Shown piece after piece: positions 38,830 through 52,500 of a stretch of DNA of 64,000 nt. The notes beneath the pieces were generated by a model, which saw only the letters and a list, made by a program, of their open reading frames with translations, was not told where the DNA came from and did not search any database. This stretch comes from Sclerurus mexicanus (taxonomy: Eukaryota; Chordata; Aves; Passeriformes; Furnariidae), in assembly GCA_013396755.1 (NCBI GenBank), contig VWZF01005695.1, positions 335,064 to 399,063 of the forward strand, given 5' to 3'. Both the position numbers and the translations under genes were made by a program. Numbering within the stretch: position 1 is the first letter of the stretch; each line of letters begins with the position of its first letter.

Positions 38830-41620
38830 AAGGACCAGCACAAAACACTTCCACAGCTCAGGAGGCTGCCCAGATTTGCATTTAGCATATTTAAATATTT
38901 AACATATTTAGGGGTGAATTAAAGCACAGGGAGACAAAATTTGGAACAGACTGAAGAATTAGTCTATGTGTGCATATATGAAGAAATAAAGGCGATGCGT
39001 GCAGATACACAGGGAAAATAAAACATGGGAAAGAAGACAGAGAGCCTGGTCCCTCTTTGTTGTTGTATCAAGCACACTGTGACTAATGGTGATAATTTTC
39101 CCCCCTTCCCTCCCCGGTACCATAATAGAAGAAAAAACCTAATTGTCATCTGCCACCCACTGTTTGTAAAGCAGCTTCTCTTAAATAGTTCTTATGTATT
39201 GAGTTCAGCTGTCAAAAGGAGCTGCTTTTTTCATGGTCTGCAAAATGCATTTCAGTATGAACACAGCTCGATGCAAAGGTCACCCCATCAAAAATGTTTC
39301 CCTCAGTAGTGAGTATAATGGCAAAACCGAGCATTTTGCAGTCTATTCTCACCATTTTACTTGATATTTCTTAAATGGTAGACAGCTGGAGATTAAATTC
39401 CCTTTGATGGGCAGAATTTGAGGGAAAATGTTCTGTAGTATACTTTGGGCTTCCCCCTCCTCTCTGCCATGCTGTGTGGTATGGGCTCTTTAATAGGCTA
39501 CTTATGACAGGTAGTATGAGCCATAAAAAGAGCAGGAGGCAAAGGAAAATTACCTATTGTTTTTCAGATTGGCTATCATTCCTTAGGATATTAGTATGTG
39601 TTCCTGTGTGTGCTAGTGTTTTAATGGTAGTTTGGTTTCTGAATGCTTAAATTACTCTCCCTGTCAGTGTTTCCATTTACTTGACACATTCAAAAATGAA
39701 AAGACTTTTGGAGCCAGCCTGCAGTGTGAGAGAGACCACAAGGACTGTAAATATCACTACAGGCAACAGGCAGGGGGCACACAGCAGAGAGAGGGAGGGT
39801 TCCTGATAACATTTCCTCGGGGGTTGGGGGAAGGCAGTTTGAAGATATAATTACAGGTGTATTCATGCAGGGGTGCCTGCTCTGTGTGTGTGCTCTTGGA
39901 CCTGCTTGGAACATAACCTGGTCAGACTGTCTCCAGCCAGGCATCCCAAAATGGGTGTTACATCTTCAGGGTTGTAACTTGCATGGTTCACCTGCATTTT
40001 AATAAGTCTTTGCTGTATTATTGAGTTGTGGAGGGGAAGTTTGGAAAAGGCTTTATTTGCCCCTAGAGGAAATGGTTTCTGCTGTTGTGCTGCCTGGATT
40101 AACCCATGGTGACCGTTTCCAAAGGACCGTGTGCAGACAATGAAAACAGCGGCTCTGTATCAGCTCCTACCAAATACTTGTCCAGTGACCCTCCAGTAAT
40201 GGCAAAGGGAAGCTCAGAATAGTTGAGAACGCAACCCCAGCTTCCCCTAGAAGGAGGAACCTGGCTTTCAAACAGACAGAATTTCATCTGTAGTTGGATT
40301 TTGTGCACTGATTGAGGTTTCACTCTGCTTAAAGGCACAGAGACCTTAAAGAAAAAAAAAGAAAAAATAAAAGGCAAGCACAAATGGTGCTAAATTTGCC
40401 ATTATAGGCAGCCTTTAGATTGCAACAGTGGTTGATGATCAAGCTGCCCTGGAAGACTCAGTGGTGGTAGGTCACCCTCAGCAGACAAGAGGTTGTACTG
40501 GCTTGAGGAGAGATGAGTGTGTCAACCTGCAGGAAGAACCAGGGTTTGACTCAGTGAAGGTAATGTAGTGTCACAGTAGTGTCCTGTTGTGGTGACACAG
40601 GCAGATCAGGGTGTTAACAATTTGAAGATCTGAAATGTCAGCCTTCAGCAGGGGTCCTGGATGCAGATGGAATATGGAGCATCTGAATTGTTAGCCCAGG
40701 CTGCAGTGTTTGATCTGTTCGTGAGTAGTAGTAATGGGTGGAAGTTTTGTTGTACCAGCTTCTGAGACAGCAGGGTCAGCTGGGATAATGGCAGCCACAC
40801 CTTACCTGAAGGAGGTGCTACCCAGTACAGCCCTAACAAATTTTCTGGTGGCACATGTGTTGCTTGTTCTCGTTCACTCATCAGGACAGAAAACTTCAAG
40901 TCTCTCCAGGCCATACTCTTCTCTTAAGTGTTAAATTTCCCTTTTTTAAAGGGCAGTTGTACCACATGTAAAGGATTTTAGTTACAAGTGTGCTCTGAAT
41001 GCAGCAGAACCTGCTTTGTTCTGTTGCGCTGGCAAAAATGTCTTGACAGGGATGGGCGTCGAAGCCCCAGGCTTAATTAACTGGCCTGGAACTAGGCAGA
41101 GGATGTTTTGCAAGGGTGTTCCAGCTGGGGAAAACCACACAGTCTGATCTCTTCTTGCTTCTCTGCTGCTATGCAGTCCAGAGAGCTCCTTTGTTTTAAA
41201 TTGTATTGTTCATGTCCAAGTGACAGGCGTGAAGGAGTCTTTGTCTCTGGGCCCCTCTGCAGGTGTCAGTGCCACGAGGTGGCACTGGCCACCAAATAAT
41301 GTCTGGCCAGAAGCACAAGGTCCAGGCAGTGCATTTATCCAGCTCTTTGCTCTCTGATTTAAGAGTGGGAGCACAGTCCAGACCCTAAATGCCAGCCAAA
41401 GCATTGCTCTAGTTTATACTTGTCCTTTGACTTTCAAGTAGACCCAAATTCCCATTTCCCTATTCCCATGTTGTTTGAGCACCTCAGCAAAGTCAGTCAG
41501 GGTGAGAGACCAAATTCTTGTGTGGGGAATAAAAGCTAAATCACTTGATTGATGGTGGCTACAATGTCTTCTCACAGGTATCTGAAGGGGCAGATTTTTC
41601 CTGTGATTTGATGGGATAGA
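38830..41620. other. Intergenic, gene-free
   Basis: Unique sequence. No coding exon, RNA gene or repeat was recognised. Confidence 0.6.
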
Positions 41621-41624
41621 CTTT

Positions 41625-41805
41625 TAGAATCATTTAGGTTGGAAAGGACCTTTAAGATCATCACATCCCCTGCACATCTTTTAAATAACTCCACGGATGG
41701 TGACTCCACCGCTTTTGCGGGCATTCTATTCCAACCCTTGACAGCCCTTTCAGTAAAGAGATTTTTCCTAATGTCCAACCTAAACCTCCCCTGGTGTAAC
41801 TTGAT
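41625..41805 (-). repeat. CR1-type LINE 3' fragment with ORF2 C-terminus
   Basis: The minus strand encodes KLHQGRFRLDIRKN and then FTERAVKGWN, the conserved C-terminal end of CR1 ORF2 reverse transcriptase, followed by a short 3' UTR ending in CCTTTCCAACCTAAATGATTC. The frame is still open to its original end, but the element is heavily 5'-truncated and cannot move. Confidence 0.88.
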
Positions 41806-41829
41806 AGATAGAGATGTCTTTACCATGCA

Positions 41830-44360
41830 GCTTTTTGCTGTCTTTGGTGTAACCAGTGGAAAGCAAGAGCAGGTCTCTCTAAGGAGAATGGCTGGGAAAG
41901 ACAGGATGGCTTTTCATTCTGCAGTCAAGTTACTGAATAATCTGAGGGCAGGCCAGGAGGATGGAAAGAAGGCAGGAATTACCTATATTCTATTTTTCCT
42001 GCTGATAAGTCAAGCTTGACAGCACAAAATTAATAAAGCACTGTGACATTTTAGGTATGCATGTGGGTGAAATGAGTTGCCTACCTGTGACGGGAAACCT
42101 CATTTTCCAACACGGGACTCCACTGCTGTCCTGTCACTGGGGCTGGTAGATACAGAGTGCCATGGATTTCTGTAGGCAAACCTCCCATTTTGGGTTCCTC
42201 TCTGTAAAAGGGATTTTGCTTCACCCAGCAGGGGTGATGTGAGGATACGTTTGTTGATAGTCTTGGGGTCCTTATCTATTTTTGGGAGAGCACCATGAAA
42301 GGCTTGAATGGCAAATTCTTTCTGTCAAAGCATACCCATAATTAAACTGGTCTGTTTATCCCTGAGTTCAGACTGGCTTATTATTGTTTTTTCTAATCTT
42401 GATCTAACAAGTTGTGCAATGTGGTCTGCCACACATCTGCTGCTTCATGCCTGCTGGGGAGGGTGGACACCTGGTGTCAGAGGGAGAGTAGTGGAGTGGA
42501 AAGAGTGGCCTCACTGAGAATTTCCTCTGAAGGTAAAAACCCTGCATGGCTATTTGTGAAACGCTGTTGTTAAAGCATCAGGTAGGTTTGTTGTCAAGCG
42601 GGAGACACCGTAAAAGCAAATAACTGCAAGTTGGCAAGTACTTAATGAGGATCCATGAGTTGTGACAGCTGAAGTCATCTGGCAGCAACCCTGGCTGCAC
42701 TGCTGTGTCACACAGTGGTGGTTGCTCATGGGGGACGCATTTGTACAGTGTACCTGGAGCACATGTTGCTGCTCCTCAGTGCAAGACAGGCTGTTTCCCT
42801 CCCATCTTGGGGGCTGGATAGGAAATGGACCCACATGGTCAGGTGCAAGGATCATGACTCGCTCTGTTCTCCTGAAGCTGAAGGGAGGAGGGAATGTCCC
42901 CTCGTGGGCAGAGTTTGGTGGGAAAGGGAAGCAACCGGCTGCCTGAGCGCTGCATCTGCCAGCATGGACACTTGAGCCTTCGCAATACGTAAATCATGGA
43001 AAATGTGTGTGCTTTTCTCATTGTGTCAAAGTCAGAAAGTCCTGACCCAGCTGGAGGAAAATAACAATTTGAACAGAGATGTCATCAAGCAAGATGTTCC
43101 AGCTCGTTAGAAAACAACTTACTGTATGCTTGAAAGGCGCCTGCAATGCATAAAAAGAAATGGCTCACTTTTGCTCTGGAAAATCTAAAGCAGAATAGGC
43201 AGATATGACCTCATCTCTTCATGCTGGAAAATTACTGCCTCTTAACTTGATGTTCTTGCCATCATAAAGTGGTTACTGGGAAGTCAGTGATTTAGGAGCA
43301 AGTGTAACTGTGGCTCAGTTGCTTATCTAGTTGAGCAAAGTCTCTCGGTTGGAAATATGTATAATGAATGGAAAAACAATTGAACAAACAATATTGCCCC
43401 CTTTTTTTTACTGGCCTCTTCCAGATATCTGGAAGGCTTGGGAGGGAAGAATTTGAAGTGACCTGTGTTGGCTGATGCTTGCATTGATGACAACTATGGT
43501 CATGCCATTGAGAGCACAGACTTCTGCTCTGGTGCCCCTCAGTTCATTTGGGAAGCATGGTCCCAGTGATAGACATTGCCACAGCGTTTAGGAAAATGAA
43601 CCAGTTCCATGATGCAGACACAGTGTACATTTTGGGGATGATCTAAGTGATCTAAGTGATGGCACAGATGGTTATATCTGTCCTCTCCTTATGCCAGTGC
43701 AGGGTACTGGGCTTTTGCTGTGACTGCAGAACTGGGGCAGACTTTGTGGTGAGATCTGCTCATGGGCTGCATGCTACTGGCAGGGGAGATCACCTCTCTG
43801 GAGCGGGCTGCCATGTTAGAGGTCTTCTGACCTGAATATGGCCTTTGGGAGATAACTTTTATGAGCAAAGACAGCTAGGCACAGAATCTGTGGGACCACA
43901 GCCATCTCCAGTGTGTGCATCTAATGAGAGAGGTGTTCCTAAGAAGAGGAGAGAGTGGTGGCAGTGGCTGGAGAGACGTGTAATCTGTATGACTAATTGT
44001 CATGGGCTTTGCTTAGTAGTGCTTGAATATACCTTTTTCTTCAGCAAATCCCACAGTTCTAAAAATATAAACAGGATCTGTATCTTGAGTATAAGAGCTC
44101 AGAAGCTCCGAGCATGGTCTGGAGGTCCCCAGGTTCCTGTAGGCAGTGCCAGGGGAGTGAGAGACAAGTCTTGGCTAGGGAAGATGGTCCTTGGCTTCAG
44201 GCTGTTGTTTCACAGCAGGACACATGTAAGGAAAAGGCCCTCAGCCCTGAGACAGGCCATGTGGCAAGGGACCACTGCAATATGTCTGTTTGGCACGCTT
44301 GGATGTGCAGGAATAGATGAAGCAGACTAAGTACATCACCCAGCAGTGATACTTCCCTGT
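41830..44360. other. Intergenic, gene-free
   Basis: No coding exon or RNA gene recognised. There is a small tandem duplication (GATCTAAGT) at about 43643-43661. Confidence 0.6.
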
Positions 44361-44364
44361 GGGG

Positions 44365-44705
44365 AAGTCTGCCACTTCCCCAGGGAAGCCATTCCAACGG
44401 CTTAATTACTCTCAGTGCTGGGAAACAAGCTTTCATTTCAAAGCTGGATTCCTTTGACTTTGCTTTCTGCCCATTGGGTCCTATTTCATGAGGCTCACTC
44501 TTGGCTAGCTCTTCCCTGCAGAAGTACCTGTGAGTATCACCTGAGTTGTCCCTCACTTTTATTTGGACAAATTAAATTCCTTATGTCTGTCCCTGCAGGA
44601 ATTGCTCTCCAGGCGCTGGTTTCCTTTCAGCTCTCATTTAAACTCATTTCCATGTCTTCCTCTTCTCTGAGAGCTGACTCTCTGGTGTGGACACAGTTCT
44701 TGGGA
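44365..44705 (-). repeat. Probable ancient CR1/L3-like LINE fragment, antisense
   Basis: The + strand shows, in the order expected for an antisense CR1/L3 3' region, CCATTCCAACGGCTTAATTACTC, a CCCATTGGGTCCT stretch, TTTGGACAAATTAAATTCC, GGAATTGCTCTCCAGGC and GTGGACACAGTTCT. Divergence is high, indicating an old insertion. Confidence 0.6.
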
Positions 44706-44709
44706 CTTA

Positions 44710-47700
44710 GGTCTATGTATGAAGTTAAGGTCACTTTCCTGCTGCCTGGGTCTTCAGTCATGCAAGAATGGCATCAGCACTGCAGAGACCATCGCTTTTT
44801 TCTCCGAATCCTTGTTTTCTGTCTTGTAAACACAACATTGCCTTTTGGATCCCAGGTCTACAGCTTACATTGTGTTCTGCAGCAGTAATCCTACAAGGCC
44901 AGTGCTCACCTCTGCAGACAACACAGCAGGTCTGATTGGGAGCTGGGGCTACGTGGGTCTCGTGGATATCGGCACAGCTTGCCAGGCTACTGTTTTCTAC
45001 CAGATCTGTTGTCTGTGTGTTACTGCCACTCACTGAAATGGGCAAGTTTTCCCTATGACCTCCATTTCACAACAATTTGCTTCACAACTTAATTGGTGTC
45101 TGTCAACATTAGAAAACTTCCCACTAGAAAATGCATTCAGACTTGGCTGGATTTCAGCCAAGTGGGAAAACAGGAACTGCTCTCACTGCATTTTCTGGGA
45201 AGTCAAGGGAAAGGTGGGGATGGGAATGTGGAGGGGAAGCAGGGTCTGATACCCACCGTGAAGGCACGAGATGGTTTGTTTTAGGTGTAGGAGCTTTTAT
45301 AGTCGGTTGCAGAGAAGAGCTACTGAATGTGGTTCAAAGCAACCATCTGCTGTGGGCAGGCTGTGCTGTGGTCCAGGACAGCCACCTCTGCTTTTGATGA
45401 ATGTTCTCCTTTACTAAGGACTCTCTTTTGCTTGACCACTAGCCAAAAGAATTAGTTAACCTCTTGCAAACTCTCAGAATGTGGGTAGCATCACCAGCAG
45501 CTGATGTTTAATTAAAGGTTAAATTCAGGTGTCAGCTGCCCGGTGCAGTGTAATTCACATGAGCAAACTCTAAGAGAACTGGAGAATGCCAGATACTGCC
45601 TGCAAGACCCAGTTTGCAGATCAGAATAGTAAATGTCTGAAGTAATGAAATAGTGATGGAATGAAATGTAGGTTTTGTTCTTCCCACCTGTTCTATATCT
45701 CTACAGTCTGCAGTGTGTGAGTCTCGATATAGCTGCTGGGATTTCGATGGAGTCCTTGGGCATGTGCTCAGTTTCTAATTTCTCAAATTTAGGAGGGACT
45801 CAAATGTGGCAGAAAAAAAAAGTACAGAAATCCAAATCAGAGGAACGGGTATCTTTTCTTTTACAGAGTTTATGTTTTCCTGTTTAATGCAAATATTTGG
45901 CCATGACACCCTGCTTGAGGACAAATGAAGTGATTGCTCCCAGTGGCTATGCTGATTTTCTCGTTTGTGTCTGCTGCTATAATGGCAGTCAGATTAAAAA
46001 AAATAATAAAAAAAAATGACAGATGATTGGGCAGGGATGGATGTTAAATGTTGTGGAGAGCATGGAAACCCTGTGTCAGCCCGGAGCTTGTAAAGGGAAA
46101 ACCATCACTTGGCAGAGACAGCTTAATAGGCTTGTAAAGTCTGGCACCATCAAAACCACGATTTGGGTTTTATCAAAGCATGGCAGCGGAGCCTTGAGAA
46201 ATGACAGCTGTATTATCTGTCTTCAGATCATTCTGAGAGCAACACCAGGAACAGGCTGGAAACAGTTCAGGAAATAATTTTATATTGAGGGTTTGCTGGG
46301 GGCAGATACATATAGGGAAAATTGAAATGAAAGAATTAATAACAGTATCAATAACCTTCCTACAGCAGCTATCAGGCATGACATGAAAATGACTTGAAAG
46401 TTGTCATCTACTGTGTATTTTATTCCCATCAGGAAGATTTGAGGGATGAGAGGAGAATCCAAACAAGGTAATTAGAAGACTGGAGCACATCGGGGAAAGA
46501 GGAAATGACTGGTGTGTAGAACCTTTCAATGCAATTTCCCCTGCCAGACACAGGGGCTGGGCCAATTTCTGATATTGTGGAGCAAATACTGGAGCGAGCA
46601 GATTTATGGAGTGACAGCAGTGACTGCAGTGTCAGCTCCTGTGCATAAGGATGGTCTGTGCAAGATGCTGATCGTTGCAGTAAAAGATATAATGCAGCTC
46701 TTCCTGGAAGTAGATCCTAGAGGCTGAAGATTCTAGCTAAGGTTTCTCACTCACCACCAAAATGATTTAAATTCATCACTGACATCATTGCCAAGTTTTC
46801 CAGTACTTTTTCTGGGCTGTGGACCAATCCTGCTTAGTGCAGTCCAGTTTGTGTGGGTGTAGGGGACGGTAAAATGTCCTACTTTTTTTCTATCACTGTA
46901 TGTTGACTCTGAGCCATCTGTACTCAATTCTTTTGCTCCAGGATGGCCTGACTTACAGCCAGGAGTTCACTGTACTTGTCTCAAGCTTTGGGACTCTGGG
47001 CCCAAGCTGGAACTATCCATAGCTACTGGAAAAGAGAGCCCAGCACGTAGGTTAAACCACTTATAAATGATGGCATGACTGAGGCAGCCAAGCTCTATTT
47101 CTGCAAGTGACATAGTCACCTAAGCAATGAAACCGCACTGGAAAAGCTCCTCTTCCTGTGGTCCAAATGCTTTTCAGACATTACCTAAGCCATGAGGCTG
47201 TGATGGGACAGACTACTGTGATCCCAGTTTGCCAGTTCCAGGTCATTATTGTGCAGAGAAAAAGGGACTCAATTTTCAGATTTTCCCAGAGACAGCAAGT
47301 TTCTATTGCAGTTTATGTTCAAACTTAACCTGCAAATCATGCAGAATTGAAATTGGTTTTTGACCTATATTTAGGTATATTTTTGCCACGTGGGCAGGCA
47401 AACTTGTGGTGTTTGCAAGGCAAAAGGGAAGAAGCGGAGCTTGCAGTCTTCATTTTCTGAATTAGCAATTGTCTGTCTGAGAGAAGCTAGTGAAGAAGAG
47501 AAACCACTTGCATGAATGCATGGTCAATGCTGAGGTGCAGACTCAGTTGCACAGCTCTGAGAATACAATAGCCTATTTATACAGAGGCGAAAAGTGGTAT
47601 GAGATGAGCAAGCTGGTCGTTGCTAGTCATTTTAGGGAGCTGGTCATGGCTTTCTGTTTTGCTCCCAGAGCAGTCTTTCCAAAATTAATTGGCTACTCCT

Positions 47701-48970
47701 TTGTAGTGGAGACAGATAAAAGTAAAGAGGCTTATGCTTTCAGATGGAGCACAGGCACAGAGCTGAAGAACAGGTACTGTCTCTGCTGCCAAGCAGCTGG
47801 AAGTTGCTGGGGAAGCAGGGAAGCAGTTTGGCAGCTGGAGGAAGGTTGGCTGCCTATCTGCAGCTCGGTCCCATCCTGCGCTGGTGACAGCACCACGTGC
47901 TGCTCAGCTCCAGACATGGTCCACGCGTGGAAGCCGCTGTCGTGCTGGTGCTCAGAGCTCTGATGCGCACGGGCCATGATCCCTGCAGCCAGAGGATATT
48001 TGTGCTGCTGGGGAGCTGGAGTTGCTCACAGGGTAAACATGCTGTTCTAAAGCAGCACAGGGCCTGCTCTGCCATCTCCATGTCTATTCCTGCTCCTGTC
48101 AGCTGGGCACAGAGGAGAAAATGCCTTTTCAAGTCAGCATATTCACTCGTCACAGTGTTTCATGGGTTATTTGCCAAAAGAACCTATGTATGCCCAGAGT
48201 AAGAAAAGACCACCGTGGCACCAAGTCTGTGATTCTAGGTCCTTTCTCCCTTTGAACATTTGCTTTTCTTCTGCAATCTGTAGTTGGTTGGGATTTATTC
48301 AAAGATCAAAGACAGATCCAGTCTTTATAGCATTCATGCCTCTGCCATTCAGTTTATGCAGATATTAATGAGGTGTGTTTTATATGGCCTGACATTCATG
48401 TCTTTCTCTTCACCCTAACGAGACTGTTCTGCTGTCCCTCTTGTTTTAATAAGCAACAGAGTCTCCAAGATCAAGTTCTGAAAAGATATTTTTCCACTTC
48501 AGAATTATCAGGAGCAAAACTAGGAATGATAATTTTAACAGGCATAAAACACCAGGGTCTTGTGTCTGATGCCTTCAAAGCAGTGCATTTGCCTACTCTG
48601 CTTTGCCTACTCTGTATTATCACAGGTTTCAGGCTAACACATACATTTCTTGCCCTTTTATCTCCCTAATTGTTTTCACAAGTTCATTAATGATTTTGCA
48701 AAAGCTGTAGTGAAACTAAATGACATGCTCATAAACCTTTAAAGGAGAATATACCCATCTGGTGATGGGAAAAGTCTCATTAGTCTTTTGAAATTGGTCC
48801 CAGCAGGTTTTTCTGCAGATTCAAACTTGTTAGGTGCATAAATATGCTTCTCTAATTCAATCGGCTGTGCTGATTGCGTGACAGCTGAAGTTTGCCCTGC
48901 TTTTAAGTGGCCACTAAAATCACCTTCCTAAAGCAGATCTTCTGAGAGACAGAAGCAGGCTGAATTCTGA
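44710..48970. other. Intergenic, gene-free
   Basis: Contains an A/T-rich simple tract at about 45993-46017. A 157-codon frame (47490-47963, +) has no recognised domain or splice context, so it is not called. Confidence 0.6.
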
Positions 48971-48977
48971 GTTTGTT

Positions 48978-49043
48978 GGGGTTTTTGTTGTTGTTTGTTT
49001 GTTTGTTTTGGTTTCTGGTTTTTTTTTTTTTTTTTTTTTTTTT
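48978..49043. repeat. TTTG-rich microsatellite and 25-base T run
   Basis: GTTT/TTTG units at about 48980-49011 lead to an uninterrupted run of 25 T (49019-49043). No retroposed body is recognisable on either side. Confidence 0.85.
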
Positions 49044-49558
49044 AAATCTGGAGGTTCTTGGGCTACTGATGTCACCTATGCTTTGTTTCTGAGAAAATCC
49101 TACTCTTTGGAGGTCACTGGATTTCTCTCTGAGCTGGGCATATTGAGGTGGTGATATAGTATCTGCAATATATCTTCAGTCCAGGGCTTAAACTGGTGTG
49201 GGATTTTTGCTGGGACAAGGACTAAATTATGTGGGATTAATCTCAAAGTAATAAGTGAGCTCCTTCGTGGTCTCTGCAGATGATTTGTTCTGACACGTGT
49301 GCAGGGCGGAGAGAAGAGCTGGGTACAAAGGGAGGCAGCTGCAGCATCTGCAGGGAAACGTGCAGCACGTCCCGTGGGAGACAGTCCAAACCTCGGCGAG
49401 CTGGGCCAGGGTCACACCTGGCCTCACCAAGGAGCTTACAGAAATTGGTCTTTCTCCATGGTGTTCTTCAGCGGGGCTTTGGGCACGGAGCAGTGGCGGG
49501 AGAGAGAGCCTGACAGAACTGTTTCAGCTCAACAGGATGCGGAGGGCTGGCCCCAGCC

Positions 49559-49580
49559 GAGGAGGAGGAGGAGGAGGAAG
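49559..49580. repeat. GGA microsatellite
   Basis: About seven GGA/GAG units in a locally GC-rich stretch. It explains the Arg/Gly- or Ser-rich spurious frames around it. Confidence 0.8.
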
Positions 49581-49599
49581 GCTGGAGGCAGAGCAGGGC

Positions 49600-52500
49600 A
49601 GGTGTCTGGATGTGGATGAGCTGAGGGGAAGTGAGGCCAGAAGGCTCAGTGCTTCTGCAAAGCACTGGGGCCATCCTGAACCGCTGGAACAGCACATTTC
49701 CAACCTCCCTCAACTCAAATCTGTTCTTTCTATGCTGAGATAAAGAATGAAAATGATTTTCAAGTCTTAAGAATGCCTTCCTTTGAGCTCATTTAGATGA
49801 GGATATTTCTACCACACAAACCTTAACTGAAGTATTTGATTTCACTTTTCTGTGTGGAGTTAATTTATGTGACACAATTAAAATACATGTTATTTATACA
49901 ATAGGAACTTAGAACTGGAGGAGATGATTAAAACAACTGAACAGCAGCCTCTTCTGAAATTTTAACTTTGCTAAAAGCATTATGCAAAAGGCATAATGAT
50001 CCTTTGACAAGATATTCTAGTTGAGCATTTTTGAAAGTTAAGTTAAATATAAGGATGCATTTTAGATAAGTACCTTACCATACAAGCTCTATTTTATGCC
50101 TGACACTAGAGGTCTTGAAAAAATTTTGATTGGTCTAGGCAAGAGATTCTAATACAAGTTTTGGGCCTTATTGCTCGAAGTTCCCTGAATGAAGTTGAAC
50201 TGTCTGGTAGTGTTACTTCAAAGGGGTGAAAACCCCTCTGGCTGTGTGCCTTGTGCGTTATGTTGTCACCTCTCCATGTGAAGTTCCTCAGCACCACACT
50301 GACATTCTCACATCAGAGAGTGAGCAGACCTTGGTGACATAGAGGAAAACAAACCTCTTTTCCCAAGGAAACAAAGCAAGCGCATCCAAACTCAAAACTG
50401 GAAGCCAAACTGAGCTGGGTTTGCATCACTACCAGCGACCCACAGCTCTGTCCGACCAGAGCTTGGCACAGAGCTGAGACATCCCTTTTCAGTAACAGCG
50501 AGCACAGCTGTTAATGTACCTGTCTTGTACAGGCCTCTCTCGGAGAAGGGATTCAGCTGTAGCTCTATTTTTAAGGCCTCGCTGTGTCTGAGACTTTGCT
50601 GAAGTCGTAAAGGGCTATTTTGGTGGTTATAACTGGCAGCTGCCGTAACCTGCAGGGTGGCACAGCACTGTGTGGATCACAGCAAAGTGCAGTTGTCAGC
50701 CATGGCTAGCCCAGGAAAAGAGACACGTCTGCTGATGTTTAACCTCGACTGTACTGAAAAAAATCAAAGCCCTTGCTGGGGTTAACTGCTGAGCTGAAGC
50801 GACCTGGGCTGGGTGCTGCCTGTGTGGGACTGTCCTGACTGTGGCAGCATTGCTGGGCAGGCAGGGCCGTAGGTGTCCTGCACGCCTGGCCGAGGTCTCG
50901 GCACCTGCTGCTGGGTGGTGGGCATGGAAAGCTGAGCTGGCTGCTCCCTGAACGCAGCTGGGATTCTCCTGCTCTCCGGAACCCTTTCGCTGCCTGTGCT
51001 GCTCCCCGTGGCTGCCCCGAGAGGGACAGAGAGCTGTGGCTGTGCTCAGGCTGACGCATCCCACGTCAGTTTTCCCAGCTGGATGGTCTCCAATTGTTTT
51101 ACAATTTCTCTGGGATCAGAGATTAAAAGCACAGTGTTTTTCCGAGAGGGAGGTTACAGGGAAGTACTGGTTTCTGCAAGTCTACCAAACTGGATTTTTC
51201 TGGGGACTGTCTGAAACTGCACAAACACGATTCTAAGTTTTCATTTTAAAATATGTTTGGCAAATCTGCTTGATTCTGCAATAAGGCATTCAGGATAAGT
51301 GATGACAGTCCTCACAGCTTGTTGGTGTTGCTGTTTGTTTGTTTGTTTGTGCAAATGTCAGAATCTTGACTTGACTTCTTGGGGTTAACTGGGGAAGAGC
51401 AAATCTCTTTCTTTTCTCTCCCTGCCTCCCCCACCCTCAACCCCGGACAAGAAACTTTTCCCAGACAAATCTTTTGACCCTGCATTATCTGAAAATCGCA
51501 ATTTCCAGTCACTCATGATGTGTATTTTAGTCACTTTTTAGTGCCCAGCTTTAGTTTGTTTTCAGTTTCTATAACAGAGCAAATTTCTCCTTTCTGACAG
51601 TGCCGCATTGCTGTGTGCAAAGTGTTCTGAAACCTTTGCATAGAAGGTGCCGCTCAGTGGAAAGTCCTTCTGTTACACATGAGAAATTAACTTGCAATTA
51701 ATTAAGCTGTTGGATGAATTCCTCCTTTGTTCTGTCTGAAAATGGCCTGTGAGCAGATTGCTAAATTCTCAAAAAATTCATTGCAACAAATTGCTTGTGA
51801 GTTTCTTCCCTGGATAATTCCTGGTCTGACCAGAACAAACAGTTCACAATGTGCAAGTGGAATTCATAATTTCTTAATTTCTTTAGCGACTAATATACAG
51901 AACAAGGTTTCCCAGTCAGTGTGAACTGCAGGTAGCACAGGATATGACTTAAAATTTGCTTTCAATCTCTCCTTTACTGCCAAGATGTTGGATTGTGTCC
52001 TCAGTTTTCATTATCTTGAGGGACTGAGCCCAAAGAATAGGGGAGTGGGGAATTTAAACTTTTTTGGATATTTGCAGAGGGCAGGTGGCCGTCTGCAAGG
52101 AGGGGCCAAGTACTGGGATTTTAGGAGGGTGGGATTAGTCTCTGTAAATAGATAATTTTAAAACTGCCAAATATTATGAGTGGAAGGAAAAAAATGTGGA
52201 CAGTTCTTTGGTGGAGGAGGGGGAAAAGAGCAAATGAGGATTGTTGTGTGGCTGGGATCTGAGATATGAGGCAGCCTAAGGACGAGGAGCTGGATGGAAA
52301 ACCAGGACAGACTGGCCACGTAGCTTGTGTCTGGTAGTGCTGGTAGAGGTTGTGTGGCAGAGCACTTGATTGCCAAGTCATCACCCAGCCTGTCCAGCTA
52401 GTAAATATTACAGGAGCTGAAAAAACGACTGGGAGCGTAGCAGAAAATGTCACCGATTGTGCCGGCAGCTGAAAAGGGCTGGACTCAACAGCATGACGCT

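Noticed and set aside
48978..49043. T run as the poly(A) tail of a minus-strand processed pseudogene
   Set aside because: The sequence at 49044-49200, read on the minus strand, has no AATAAA near the tail and no recognisable gene body or target-site duplication.
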